Origin: an uncultured Blautia sp.
Lineage (GTDB): Bacteria; Bacillota; Clostridia; Lachnospirales; Lachnospiraceae
Direction of reading: 5' to 3'
Assembly (NCBI GenBank): GCA_900553515.1
Contig: USDN01000002.1
Coordinates: 1-64,000, forward strand
DNA: 64,000 nucleotides
The notes beneath the pieces are model-generated. The model searched no databases. It saw only the letters and a program-made list of their open reading frames with translations, and was not told the origin of the DNA. Position numbers and translations under genes: made by a program. Shown here piece after piece: positions 42,668 to 50,529 of this stretch. Every line of letters starts with the position of its first letter. Position 1 is the stretch's first letter.

Positions 42668-44374
42668 TTATTTCTCAAGACTTTTAATCAGTGCAAGATT
42701 GTATTTTTCGTAAGGATTCAGAACATCATCTTCTATTGCATCAAATTCTTCCGGTGCATATTTTGGAGCATACCAGGACTGTGCATCAAAATACGCCTGA
42801 ATCTCTGCAGTCTTAAATGTTCTCCCATATCTGGCATAAATCTCATTTCTTGCCAGACGAAGCTGTTCTCCGGTAAGATCCATCTGGATCAGCTGTTCTT
42901 CTGTCAGATATTCGGTACTGCTGTTTGGCAGAATGTAATTTCCAGATACTGAATTACCTGTATTGGATGTCTGTATCTCTCCTGAACCTCTGTTCTTTAA
43001 AAGTGTAACCGCTTCCCAATTTGCATAAACTGTTTCATCATCAGGATGAAAATTCATTTCATAAAAAGATCCTGCAATATCCACAGTAAAATATCCGCCT
43101 CTTCTGCCGGCTCCCATCAGCTTGTTTTCATAGAAACGCCATGGTCCTGCTGCCTCACTTATATGGGTATGATCCCCTATCTGATATACACTCCCGTTAT
43201 CGTTTCCATAAATGGTAAGTCCATATCCCAGGTCAGGCACGAAAGTATCTGCATCCTGGTCAGGAAAACTGTCTGATATAATCAGTATCGACTCCCCATT
43301 TTCGCCCGCCGGGAGAATGGCATAATACGCGCCAACACCATTTGTTTTCAAAAACTCTTCGTAGGGATTTTCCACAGGAAGATCAGATGAATCTGGCTGT
43401 TCCGGCTCCAAGATGGTACATTCCTGGATTTCTCCTATCTGAGATGTGCAATCCTCCAGATCGATCCAGAATCCCTCAAGATTACCTGACGGGTTTGCCC
43501 ACCATTCATTGACCACAGCTGCATCCAGTCTGTCTCCACGTATCAGCCTTACCAGAGAATAACAATATGGATCCTGACTTACTGTGGAATAAAAGGAATA
43601 ACCATCGCTTCCTAACCGTTCCGACTGAAATCCCAACGCTCGATAAGTTTCGATCATACGTATGACATCCTGACTGTAATTATCTCCATATAACGGCTCT
43701 GGATCCAAACTGAACAGACAATCTGCCTCTAAGCCGGATCCTCCATAGTACAGATCAGAAGTCTGTTCCATTTCTCTGAAGCAGTTTCCATCATAGGTAT
43801 ACCCTGTAAAATACCATTCAAATCCTGTTGCCAGATATTTGGAAAGACGATTGCATTCATAAAAAAACTGATACTGTCCATTCACTTTTCTTAAAAACAG
43901 ATCCCCCTCAAATCCAGCATGCCCTGAATCAGACATTGTTGTCATCTCATCAGGCATACCCTGAAAATCGTACCGCACCAGTTCAAACATATCGGAAACA
44001 ATCCAGGACTCCTCCTGCTGCTCATACATAGACACCCTGACACTTTTTCCCGTTTCCTGAATATCCTCCCGACCTTCATAAGTCACTGCAAGGATCTCCT
44101 CCTTCTGGTCATTGTCAAAATCCCTCTTCAGACAGCCCAGAATCCCCTCCTCATCTACAGGCTTCAGAAATCTTCTGTCCTGTTCCATTATCATAGGAGT
44201 ATCCACCCTCTGTCCGCCGATATAGGGCAGATTTGTAATTTGGGATATGATCCTGGTTTCATCCGTCCAATTCTGGCTGTCAGTCTGTGCTTCAGCCTTA
44301 CACAACATCCCTCCGCTGCCCAATGCCAGAACACTGATCAGAAATATTTCTAAAAAACATCTTATCTTTTTCAT
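42668..44374 (-). CDS. Secreted YARHG-domain protein
   Basis: 568 residues from the ATG at 44374, with GGAGGAGC ahead. A signal peptide (IRCFLEIFLISVLALGSGG) ends near KAEA. The long middle part is acidic with FDNDQKEEILAVTYEG, a calcium-loop-like stretch, and many aromatic residues; I do not recognise its fold. The C-terminal 80 residues are a YARHG domain (LRLARNEIYARYGRTF, SWYAPKYAPEEFD), an extracellular module of unknown role common in clostridial surface proteins. It is monocistronic with its own promoter. Confidence 0.85.
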   Translation of the reverse strand: MKKIRCFLEIFLISVLALGSGGMLCKAEAQTDSQNWTDETRIISQITNLPYIGGQRVDTPMIMEQDRRFLKPVDEEGILGCLKRDFDNDQKEEILAVTYEGREDIQETGKSVRVSMYEQQEESWIVSDMFELVRYDFQGMPDEMTTMSDSGHAGFEGDLFLRKVNGQYQFFYECNRLSKYLATGFEWYFTGYTYDGNCFREMEQTSDLYYGGSGLEADCLFSLDPEPLYGDNYSQDVIRMIETYRALGFQSERLGSDGYSFYSTVSQDPYCYSLVRLIRGDRLDAAVVNEWWANPSGNLEGFWIDLEDCTSQIGEIQECTILEPEQPDSSDLPVENPYEEFLKTNGVGAYYAILPAGENGESILIISDSFPDQDADTFVPDLGYGLTIYGNDNGSVYQIGDHTHISEAAGPWRFYENKLMGAGRRGGYFTVDIAGSFYEMNFHPDDETVYANWEAVTLLKNRGSGEIQTSNTGNSVSGNYILPNSSTEYLTEEQLIQMDLTGEQLRLARNEIYARYGRTFKTAEIQAYFDAQSWYAPKYAPEEFDAIEDDVLNPYEKYNLALIKSLEK

Positions 44375-44408
44375 ACCTTGCTCCTCCCATATGTTTTCAG
44401 ATGATTTT

Positions 44409-44437
44409 ATTATAACATTTGCCCTTTGATTTTCCAA
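44409..44437 (-). promoter_or_regulatory. Promoter of the YARHG protein gene
   Basis: Read leftward, TTGGAA (44437-44432), 17-nt spacer and perfect TATAAT (44414-44409). Confidence 0.75.
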
Positions 44438-44540
44438 TAGAACAAAGAAAACAAGTTCTCTTCAAACTCCCTGAATGCGGAGCGTTTTTATACAGAAGGA
44501 AAGTCAGCACAGAATGCACCGCTCTCCTGCTGTATAAAAG

Positions 44541-44571
44541 AAACACCCGGTAGGGGAGCTACCGGGTGTTT
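44541..44571. terminator. Strong hairpin in the gap before the Asn-rich gene
   Basis: AAACACCCGGTAG and CTACCGGGTGTTT pair around GGGAG. Leftward it is followed by TCTTTTATA, so it could end a leftward transcript, but no leftward gene lies upstream. The rest of the 424-bp gap 44375-44798 is AT-rich with no gene. Confidence 0.55.
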
Positions 44572-44798
44572 CGAGGGGAGTATAAATAATTAAATAAGGG
44601 GTTATGTAAAAAAAATTTTTGAAGGGTAAATTCTTTTTACAACAACGATTATAATATAAATTGGAAAAAAAAGCAATATGATTTCATGAATATTATTACA
44701 ACTTTTTTAACATACTAGAGAATGTCATAAACAAGTTGACAAACAGAGCCGGTATTTACACGGCTGTATTCAACAGATTACACCAGGAGGTAATGAAA

Positions 44799-44987
44799 AT
44801 GGCAAAAAATTATGAATCTGAAAACAAAACAATGAACAACAACACTAACAAAACATCTGACAAAAGCGCACAGAATGCACAGAACTGCGGTAAAAACAGT
44901 TCCAGGAACAGTTCCAAAAACAGCTCCCGAGGCAAAGTCTCCAATGCCTATGATCTGGATGAAAACAACTATTCTGACAGATACTAA
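44799..44987 (+). CDS. Small Asn/Ser/Lys-rich protein
   Basis: 62 residues from the ATG at 44799, with AGGAGG eight bases upstream. The sequence is low complexity (NNNTNKTSDKSAQNAQN, SSRNSSKNSS) and ends with an acidic AYDLDENNYSD motif. Small Asn-rich proteins with the same YDLDEN ending occur in related clostridia, to my recollection; their role is unknown. A terminator follows at 45038-45087, which supports it being a real gene. It has no signal peptide or membrane segment. Confidence 0.7.
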   Translation: MAKNYESENKTMNNNTNKTSDKSAQNAQNCGKNSSRNSSKNSSRGKVSNAYDLDENNYSDRY

Positions 44988-45037
44988 ATCCAAAAGACAC
45001 TAAGCTACAAACGCTTCTCCCTTCTTCTTATTTGATG

Positions 45038-45087
45038 ATGCAGACAGAAGTGCCGCAGACCGCAGCACTCCTGTCTGCATATTTTTC
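45038..45087 (+). terminator. Terminator of the small Asn-rich gene
   Basis: ATGCAGACAGAAGTGC (45038-45053) pairs with GCACTCCTGTCTGCAT (45065-45080), followed by ATTTTTCTT. Confidence 0.85.
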
Positions 45088-45143
45088 TTACACGTACTCC
45101 TTTCCCCCTTTCTGCATATGATAAATAAAAAAGGAATCCTGTT

Positions 45144-45455
45144 ATGTTTCCCATTGAAACCATTTCCGCAAAAATGCTGGATTATTATACCGGGCGCTCT
45201 GATGCCCTGATCATAGATGTCCGTGAACCGGACGCCTACAAAAAAAGCCATATTCTTGGCGCGGTGAATCTGCCTTATGAGGAACTGTCCAGATGCAAAG
45301 AACTCCCTCGCGAAAAACTTCTTATCTTTTACTGCCAGAGAGGCGGTGCCAGCATGGCTGCTGCCCGGCTTTTTGTCCGAAAAGGATACCGTACCCGCTC
45401 TGTGATCGGCGGTTTTGATGCTTATCGAGGAAGAAATCTTGTAATTTCTTCCTAA
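45144..45455 (+). CDS. Rhodanese-like domain protein
   Basis: 103 residues, a single rhodanese domain. LIIDVREPDAYKKSHILGAVNLPYEEL and the active loop YCQRGGAS with catalytic Cys are intact. Stand-alone domains of this size accept sulfane sulfur; partner unknown. It precedes the phosphodiesterase operon by 53 nt. Confidence 0.9.
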   Translation: MFPIETISAKMLDYYTGRSDALIIDVREPDAYKKSHILGAVNLPYEELSRCKELPREKLLIFYCQRGGASMAAARLFVRKGYRTRSVIGGFDAYRGRNLVISS

Positions 45456-45508
45456 CCGTGATAATGTAAAAGGGAAAAAATCCCTTTATAAGCGAGGAGA
45501 ATACATTA

Positions 45509-46054
45509 ATGAAATACATGTTTGCATCGGATATACACGGTTCGGCATACTACTGCCGCAAAATGCTGGATGCTTTTCAGCAGGAAAATGCACAGCGACT
45601 GGTTCTTCTGGGCGATCTTCTGTATCACGGACCCAGAAATGACCTTCCGAAGGAATATGCCCCTAAAGAAGTGATCGCACTTCTCAATCAAAATAAAAAC
45701 CGGATCTACGCAGTCCGGGGAAACTGTGAGGCAGAGGTGGATCAGATGGTCCTGGAGTTTCCGGTAATGGCCGATTACTGCATCCTCTCCATTGATGGCA
45801 GGACTTTTTATGCCACACACGGACATACTTATAATCAGGAGCATCTGCCGCCCCTTCAGGAAAATGATATTCTGATCCACGGTCATACCCATGTCCTGAA
45901 AGCAGAACAGATGGATGGCTACATTCTTCTGAACCCCGGCTCTGTCTCCATCCCCAAAGAGGGAAACCCTCCCACTTATGCAGTACTGGAAGACAACTGT
46001 TTCACCATCAAAGATTTTGACGGAAATACTGTCAGAGAAATGAGGCTGCCATGA
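45509..46054 (+). CDS. YfcE-type metallophosphoesterase
   Basis: 181 residues of the calcineurin-like family: FASDIHGSAYY, LLGDLLYHGPRN, VRGNCEAEVD, THGHTYN and IHGHTHV supply the two-metal site. YfcE of E. coli hydrolyses phosphodiesters; the natural substrate is unknown. It heads a rightward operon in which three junctions overlap by 4 nt. GCGAGGAGAA precedes the ATG. Confidence 0.92.
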   Translation: MKYMFASDIHGSAYYCRKMLDAFQQENAQRLVLLGDLLYHGPRNDLPKEYAPKEVIALLNQNKNRIYAVRGNCEAEVDQMVLEFPVMADYCILSIDGRTFYATHGHTYNQEHLPPLQENDILIHGHTHVLKAEQMDGYILLNPGSVSIPKEGNPPTYAVLEDNCFTIKDFDGNTVREMRLP

Positions 46055-47205
46055 AATATATGGAACTGATTGCTCCCTGCCATTTCGGCATGGAGGCTGT
46101 ACTGAAACGTGAGATCCTGGATCTCGGCTATGAGATCAGCAAGGTAGAGGATGGCAAGGTGACTTTCCTGGCTGATGCCGCAGGGATCCCACAGGCAAAC
46201 ATATTCCTGCGCACAACAGAGCGTATCCTTTTAAAAGCCGGCGAGTTCAAAGCTGTTACCTTTGATGAACTTTTTGAAAAGACCAAAGCCATTCCCTGGG
46301 AAAATTATATCCCAAAAGATGGAAAATTCTGGGTTGCCAAGGCAAACTCTGTAAAAAGCGCACTTTTCAGCCCTTCCGACATCCAGTCTATTATGAAAAA
46401 AGCTATTGTAGAACGTCTCAAAGGTGTTTATGGCATTTCCTGGTTTCCGGAAGACGGCGCAAGTTTTCCTATCCGTGTTTCTTTTATGAAAGATATCGCC
46501 ACCATCGGTATCGATACTTCAGGAGTATCCCTTCATAAAAGAGGCTACCGTCAGATGACCGTTAAGGCTCCTATTACAGAAACCCTTGCTTCTGCGCTTA
46601 TCATGCTGACACCATGGAATAAAGACCGGATCCTGGTAGATCCTTTCTGCGGAAGCGGTACCTTCCCCATTGAAGCCGCTATGATCGCGGCAGATATGGC
46701 GCCTGGCATGAACCGTTCTTTCCTTTCTGAAGACTGGAAACATATCATCCCGCGTAAATGCTGGTATGATGCCATAGAAGAGGCAAACGACCGGGTAAAT
46801 CTGGATATCAGAACAGATATCCAGGGTTACGACATTGATCCGGAGGCACTGAAATCTGCCAGAGCCAATGCCAAAATGGCAGGGGTGGACAAGCTTATCC
46901 ACTTCCAGCAAAGAGCGGTCAAAGATCTGAGACATCCTAAACCTTATGGCTTTTTGATCACCAATCCGCCCTACGGGGAACGTCTGGAAGAAAAAGCCGC
47001 ACTTCCCCAGCTTTATCGGGAGATCGGAGAAAGCTTTGCCCGGCTGGACAAATGGTCCATGTATCTGATCACTTCCTATGATAAAGCAGAAAATGACATC
47101 GGAAGAAAAGCAGATAAAAACCGAAAAATATACAATGGTATGTTAAAAACCTACTACTACCAGTTTCTGGGACCCAAACCGCCAAGGAGGAATATAAATC
47201 CATGA
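46051..47205 (+). CDS. THUMP-domain rRNA (guanine-N2) methyltransferase, RlmL-N/YpsC type
   Basis: 384 residues. An N-terminal ferredoxin-like/THUMP region (ELIAPCHFGMEAVLKREI) precedes the Rossmann methyltransferase with DPFCGSGTFPIEAA and catalytic NPPYGERLEE. This is the half of E. coli RlmL that makes m2G2445 in 23S rRNA, encoded alone in Firmicutes. ATGA overlap with the previous gene. Confidence 0.92.
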   Translation: MKYMELIAPCHFGMEAVLKREILDLGYEISKVEDGKVTFLADAAGIPQANIFLRTTERILLKAGEFKAVTFDELFEKTKAIPWENYIPKDGKFWVAKANSVKSALFSPSDIQSIMKKAIVERLKGVYGISWFPEDGASFPIRVSFMKDIATIGIDTSGVSLHKRGYRQMTVKAPITETLASALIMLTPWNKDRILVDPFCGSGTFPIEAAMIAADMAPGMNRSFLSEDWKHIIPRKCWYDAIEEANDRVNLDIRTDIQGYDIDPEALKSARANAKMAGVDKLIHFQQRAVKDLRHPKPYGFLITNPPYGERLEEKAALPQLYREIGESFARLDKWSMYLITSYDKAENDIGRKADKNRKIYNGMLKTYYYQFLGPKPPRRNINP

Positions 47206-47786
47206 AAAAAGTAATTTTTGCCACAGGTAATGAAGGAAAAATGAAAGAGATCCGTGAGATCCTTGGAGATCTGGATATTGAGCTTCTTTCTCTGAAAGAC
47301 GCAGGCATTACTGCTGATATCGAAGAAAACGGAAGTACTTTTGAAGAAAATGCCATCATCAAGGCAAAAGCTATCTGCCAGCTTACCGGAGAGATCGTCC
47401 TTGCCGACGATTCCGGGCTGGAGATCGACTATCTGAATAAAGAGCCGGGGGTTTATTCTGCACGCTATATGGGCGAAGACACCTCCTACCGGATCAAAAA
47501 TGCCAACCTTATCCAAAGACTGGAGGGAGTTCCCGACGAGCAGAGAACCGCTCGTTTTGTCTGCGCTATTGCCGCAGCTTTTCCTGACGGTACAGTAAAA
47601 ACAGTCCTTTCTGCCATGGAAGGAAGGATCGGTTATGAGGAAAAAGGGGAAAACGGCTTCGGCTACGACCCCATCTTTTATCTTCCGGAATACGGCTGTT
47701 CCTCAGCAGAGATCTCCATGGAAGAAAAAAACAAGATCAGCCACAGAGGGAAGGCTCTGCGTGCCATTAAGGATGAACTTCGATGA
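47202..47786 (+). CDS. rdgB: Non-canonical purine NTP pyrophosphatase (ITPase, RdgB/HAM1)
   Basis: 194 residues. FATGNEGKMKEIREIL, ADDSGLEIDYLNKEPGVYSARYMG, GENGFGYDPIF and SHRGKAL are the family motifs. It hydrolyses dITP, XTP and related nucleotides to protect DNA and RNA. ATGA overlaps on both sides tie it to the methyltransferase and the next phosphoesterase, the same order as in many Firmicutes. Confidence 0.95.
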   Translation: MKKVIFATGNEGKMKEIREILGDLDIELLSLKDAGITADIEENGSTFEENAIIKAKAICQLTGEIVLADDSGLEIDYLNKEPGVYSARYMGEDTSYRIKNANLIQRLEGVPDEQRTARFVCAIAAAFPDGTVKTVLSAMEGRIGYEEKGENGFGYDPIFYLPEYGCSSAEISMEEKNKISHRGKALRAIKDELR

Positions 47787-48262
47787 AAATCCTTGTAGTC
47801 AGTGACACTCACGGCCGTGACGAAAATCTGGAACAGGCAGTCTTAAAGGAACACCCCTTTGACATGCTGATCCACTGCGGTGATGTAGAAGGCAGGGAAT
47901 TTTATATTGAAGCACTTGCTGAATGTCCCTGTACCATGGTCTCCGGAAATAACGACTTCTTCTCCGACCTTCCAAGAGAAGATGAACTTGCCATTGCAGG
48001 ACACCGGATCCTTATAAGCCACGGACACTATTATGGTGTATCTATGGACTTTTCCAGAATCGTAGATGAGGCACAGTCCAGAAAATGTGACTGTGTATGT
48101 TTCGGGCATATCCACCGTCCTGTTCTGGAGGAGATTGACGGAGTACTTGTACTGAATCCGGGCAGTCTTTCTTTCCCCCGTCAGAGAAACCGCAAGCCCA
48201 GCTATGCCGTGCTGGACATCCAGGAAAACGGCAATATTTCTACAGAAATACGATATTTATAA
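47783..48262 (+). CDS. YfcE/MJ0936-family metallophosphoesterase
   Basis: 159 residues: VVSDTHGRDENL, IHCGDVEG, VSGNNDFF, SHGHYYG and CFGHIHRP complete the two-metal site. It is a distant paralogue of the first gene of the operon (45509-46054), so the operon opens and closes with related phosphodiesterases. It ends 31 nt before the operon terminator. Confidence 0.92.
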   Translation: MKILVVSDTHGRDENLEQAVLKEHPFDMLIHCGDVEGREFYIEALAECPCTMVSGNNDFFSDLPREDELAIAGHRILISHGHYYGVSMDFSRIVDEAQSRKCDCVCFGHIHRPVLEEIDGVLVLNPGSLSFPRQRNRKPSYAVLDIQENGNISTEIRYL

Positions 48263-48293
48263 ATATAATATACAAAAACTTTCCCAAGACAGC

Positions 48294-48323
48294 AAAAAGC
48301 GCCTGAAATCAGGCGCTTTTTTT
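48294..48323. terminator. Bidirectional terminator between the phosphoesterase operon and the tRNA cluster
   Basis: AAAAAGCGCCTGA and TCAGGCGCTTTTTTT with a 2-nt loop; it ends the rightward operon and the leftward tRNA transcript. Confidence 0.93.
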
Positions 48324-48325
48324 AC

Positions 48326-48406
48326 TGCGGGCAACAGGACTTGAACCTGCACGTCGTAGACACCAGAACCTAAATCTGGCGCGTCTGCCAATTCCGCCAT
48401 GCCCGC
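48326..48406 (-). tRNA. tRNA-Leu (UAG)
   Basis: 81 nt class II tRNA with GCGGGCA acceptor, extra variable arm, TTCAAGT T-loop and anticodon loop TTTAGGT. Last in the cluster; no encoded CCA. Confidence 0.95.
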
Positions 48407-48490
48407 ATAAACATATGAAGTTTTCCGTATCAGCCTAAAAGCCGGATACACACAGTAAGAAAAAAAGCATCTGTATCTCTACAGATGCAA

Positions 48491-48563
48491 TGAGGCATCG
48501 GGGATTCGAACCCCGGACAACTTGATTAAAAGTCAAGTGCTCTACCGACTGAGCTAATACCCC
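48491..48563 (-). tRNA. tRNA-Lys (UUU)
   Basis: 73 nt; GGGGTAT acceptor, AGCTCAG D-arm, anticodon loop CTTTTAA, TTCGAAT T-loop; no encoded CCA. An 84-bp spacer to the Leu gene holds nothing recognisable. Confidence 0.96.
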
Positions 48564-48575
48564 ATAAAAAAGGAC

Positions 48576-48646
48576 TGGGCTAGCTGGATTCGAACCAGCG
48601 AATGCAGCAGTCAAAGTGCTGTGCCTTACCGCTTGGCGATAGCCCA
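48576..48646 (-). tRNA. tRNA-Gln (UUG)
   Basis: 71 nt; TGGGCTA acceptor, anticodon loop CTTTGAC, TTCGAAT T-loop; no encoded CCA. Confidence 0.95.
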
Positions 48647-48655
48647 AAGGCGAAG

Positions 48656-48730
48656 GGTGGATACAGGGATTCGAACCCTGGGCCTCCAGAGCCACAATCT
48701 GGCGCGCTAACCAACTGCGCTATACCCACC
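48656..48730 (-). tRNA. tRNA-His (GUG)
   Basis: Acceptor GTGGGTA with a template G at position -1 opposite C73, anticodon loop TTGTGGC, TTCGAAT T-loop; no encoded CCA. Confidence 0.95.
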
Positions 48731-48734
48731 ACAG

Positions 48735-48808
<74 letters not shown>

Positions 48809-48829
48809 ATCTCTCTGTACATACAGAGA

Positions 48830-48900
48830 AGCGGGTGATGGGAATCGAACCCACGTATCTAGCTTGGAAGGCTAGTGTTCTACCATTGAACTACACCCGC
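48830..48900 (-). tRNA. tRNA-Gly (UCC)
   Basis: 71 nt; GCGGGTG acceptor, anticodon loop CTTCCAA, TTCGATT T-loop; no encoded CCA. Confidence 0.95.
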
Positions 48901-48935
48901 ATTTCGCTGAAACGGTAATGTTGTTGTTACAGCAG

Positions 48936-49010
48936 TCGGGGTGACAGGATTCGAACCTGCGGCCTCCTGGTCCCAAACCAGGCGCTCTAGCCAAACTGAG
49001 CCACACCCCG
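48936..49010 (-). tRNA. tRNA-Pro (UGG)
   Basis: 75 nt; CGGGGTG acceptor, anticodon loop TTTGGGA, TTCGAAT T-loop; no encoded CCA. First in the transcript Pro-Gly-Arg-His-Gln-Lys-Leu. Confidence 0.95.
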
Positions 49011-49052
49011 TAAACGGTATTTAATTTTCCGCGTTCGCTTGACGCAAGACAT

Positions 49053-49081
49053 ATTATATTATAGGCCTTTACAAAAGTCAA
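49053..49081 (-). promoter_or_regulatory. Promoter of the seven-tRNA cluster
   Basis: Read leftward, TTGACT (49081-49076), 17-nt spacer and perfect TATAAT (49058-49053), about 45 bp before tRNA-Pro. Confidence 0.85.
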
Positions 49082-49084
49082 CAC

Positions 49085-49132
49085 TTTTTTTTAATTTTTT
49101 TTTATTTTTTTTATTTATTTTTTTTTATTTAT
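49085..49132. other. Homopolymeric T-rich tract
   Basis: Almost pure T (with scattered A) on the plus strand, directly upstream of the tRNA promoter. On the tRNA sense strand it is an A-tract, resembling an UP element or intrinsic DNA bend. The remaining gap to 49255 has no gene. Confidence 0.6.
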
Positions 49133-49255
49133 TGAAAAACCGCGAAAAACAGGCTTTTTTCTGCCCCCTTTCTGTATTTTCTTTTACAGAAGATCATACA
49201 CTATGCTATAATATTTCCGATTACATCGTGTATATACGAGAAAGTGAGGAAAAGA

Positions 49256-50506
49256 GTGGAAAAACAAATAATTCAAGTTGAAGATAAGGTACCTGCAAAG
49301 CTTTTGATCCCTTTAAGCATCCAGCACATGTTTGCCATGTTCGGAGCCTCTGTTCTGGTTCCCTTTATGTTTGGCATCAATCCTGCTATCGTGCTTCTTA
49401 TGAATGGTATCGGAACACTTCTGTTTATTCTTATTACAAAAGGAAAGGCACCTGCCTATCTGGGTTCCAGCTTTGCATTTCTGTCCCCGGGACTTCTTGT
49501 TGCATCAAAATTCGGTTATGAATATGCACTGGGCGGTTTTGTAGTGCTTGGCATTGCCGGTATGGGCGTAGCTCTGATCATCCGCAAATGCGGAACAAAC
49601 TGGATCGACATTGTACTGCCTGCCGCAGCAATGGGACCGGTCGTTGCCCTGATCGGTCTGGAGCTTGCCGGAAGCGCAGCCAGCACTGCAGGACTTTTAG
49701 ATGAAACGGTAGACATAAAAAATGTAGTTGTCTTTCTGGTAACTCTCGGTGTAGCCGTATTCGGCCAGATCCTGTTCCGGGGATTTCTTTCTGTAATCCC
49801 TATCCTGATCGCCATTATCGCCGGCTATGCTGCTGCAGGCTTCTGTGGAATCCTGGATTTTCAGGCGGTAAAAGAAGCTTCTTTCTTTGCCCTGCCCAAT
49901 TTCCAGACTCCACGTTTTCATATTGAGGCGATCCTTACCATACTTCCGGCACTGCTTCTGGTAACCTCCGAGCATATCGGACATCAGATTGTAACCGGAA
50001 AGATCGTCGGTAAGGACCTTCTGAAAGAACCCGGCCTGCATCGTTCCCTTTTTGCCGATTTCTTCTCCACTACTCTCTCCGGTCTGGCAGGCTCCGTTCC
50101 TACTACCACTTACGGAGAAAACATTGGAGTTATGGCAATGACAAAGGTTTACAGTGTACAGGTAATAGGCGGCGCTGCTGTTCTTTCAATCTGCTGTTCC
50201 TTTATGGGCAAGCTTGCAGCGCTGATCAATACCATACCCGGACCTGTGATCGGAGGAATTTCTTTCTTATTATACGGTATGATCGGAACCTCCGGCCTGC
50301 GTATGCTTGTAGATAATCATGTAGATTACGGAAAATCCCGTAACCTGGCGCTGACTTCTGTGGTATTTATTGTAGGACTTTCCGGAATTGCCCTGAACCT
50401 TGGCAATGTAAAACTTACCGGAATGGTGCTGGCATGTGTGGTTGCCATGATTCTCAGTCTTGTATTTTATGTGCTTGATAAACTTCATCTGACAAACGAT
50501 CAATAA
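49256..50506 (+). CDS. uraA: Uracil permease, NCS2 family
   Basis: 416 residues from a GTG at 49256, which AGGA precedes at about 7 nt; another GTG at 49244 would add four residues. The opening IQVEDKVPAKLLIPLSIQHMFAMFGASVLVP is the UraA N-terminus. SEHIGHQIVTGK and the GLAGSVPTTTYGENIGVMA stretch form the substrate and proton site. About 14 membrane segments. It imports uracil with protons. It has no pyrimidine neighbours or visible PyrR site. Confidence 0.92.
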   Translation: MEKQIIQVEDKVPAKLLIPLSIQHMFAMFGASVLVPFMFGINPAIVLLMNGIGTLLFILITKGKAPAYLGSSFAFLSPGLLVASKFGYEYALGGFVVLGIAGMGVALIIRKCGTNWIDIVLPAAAMGPVVALIGLELAGSAASTAGLLDETVDIKNVVVFLVTLGVAVFGQILFRGFLSVIPILIAIIAGYAAAGFCGILDFQAVKEASFFALPNFQTPRFHIEAILTILPALLLVTSEHIGHQIVTGKIVGKDLLKEPGLHRSLFADFFSTTLSGLAGSVPTTTYGENIGVMAMTKVYSVQVIGGAAVLSICCSFMGKLAALINTIPGPVIGGISFLLYGMIGTSGLRMLVDNHVDYGKSRNLALTSVVFIVGLSGIALNLGNVKLTGMVLACVVAMILSLVFYVLDKLHLTNDQ

Positions 50507-50529
50507 TAAGTTTTTAAGGCGGTAATTTT

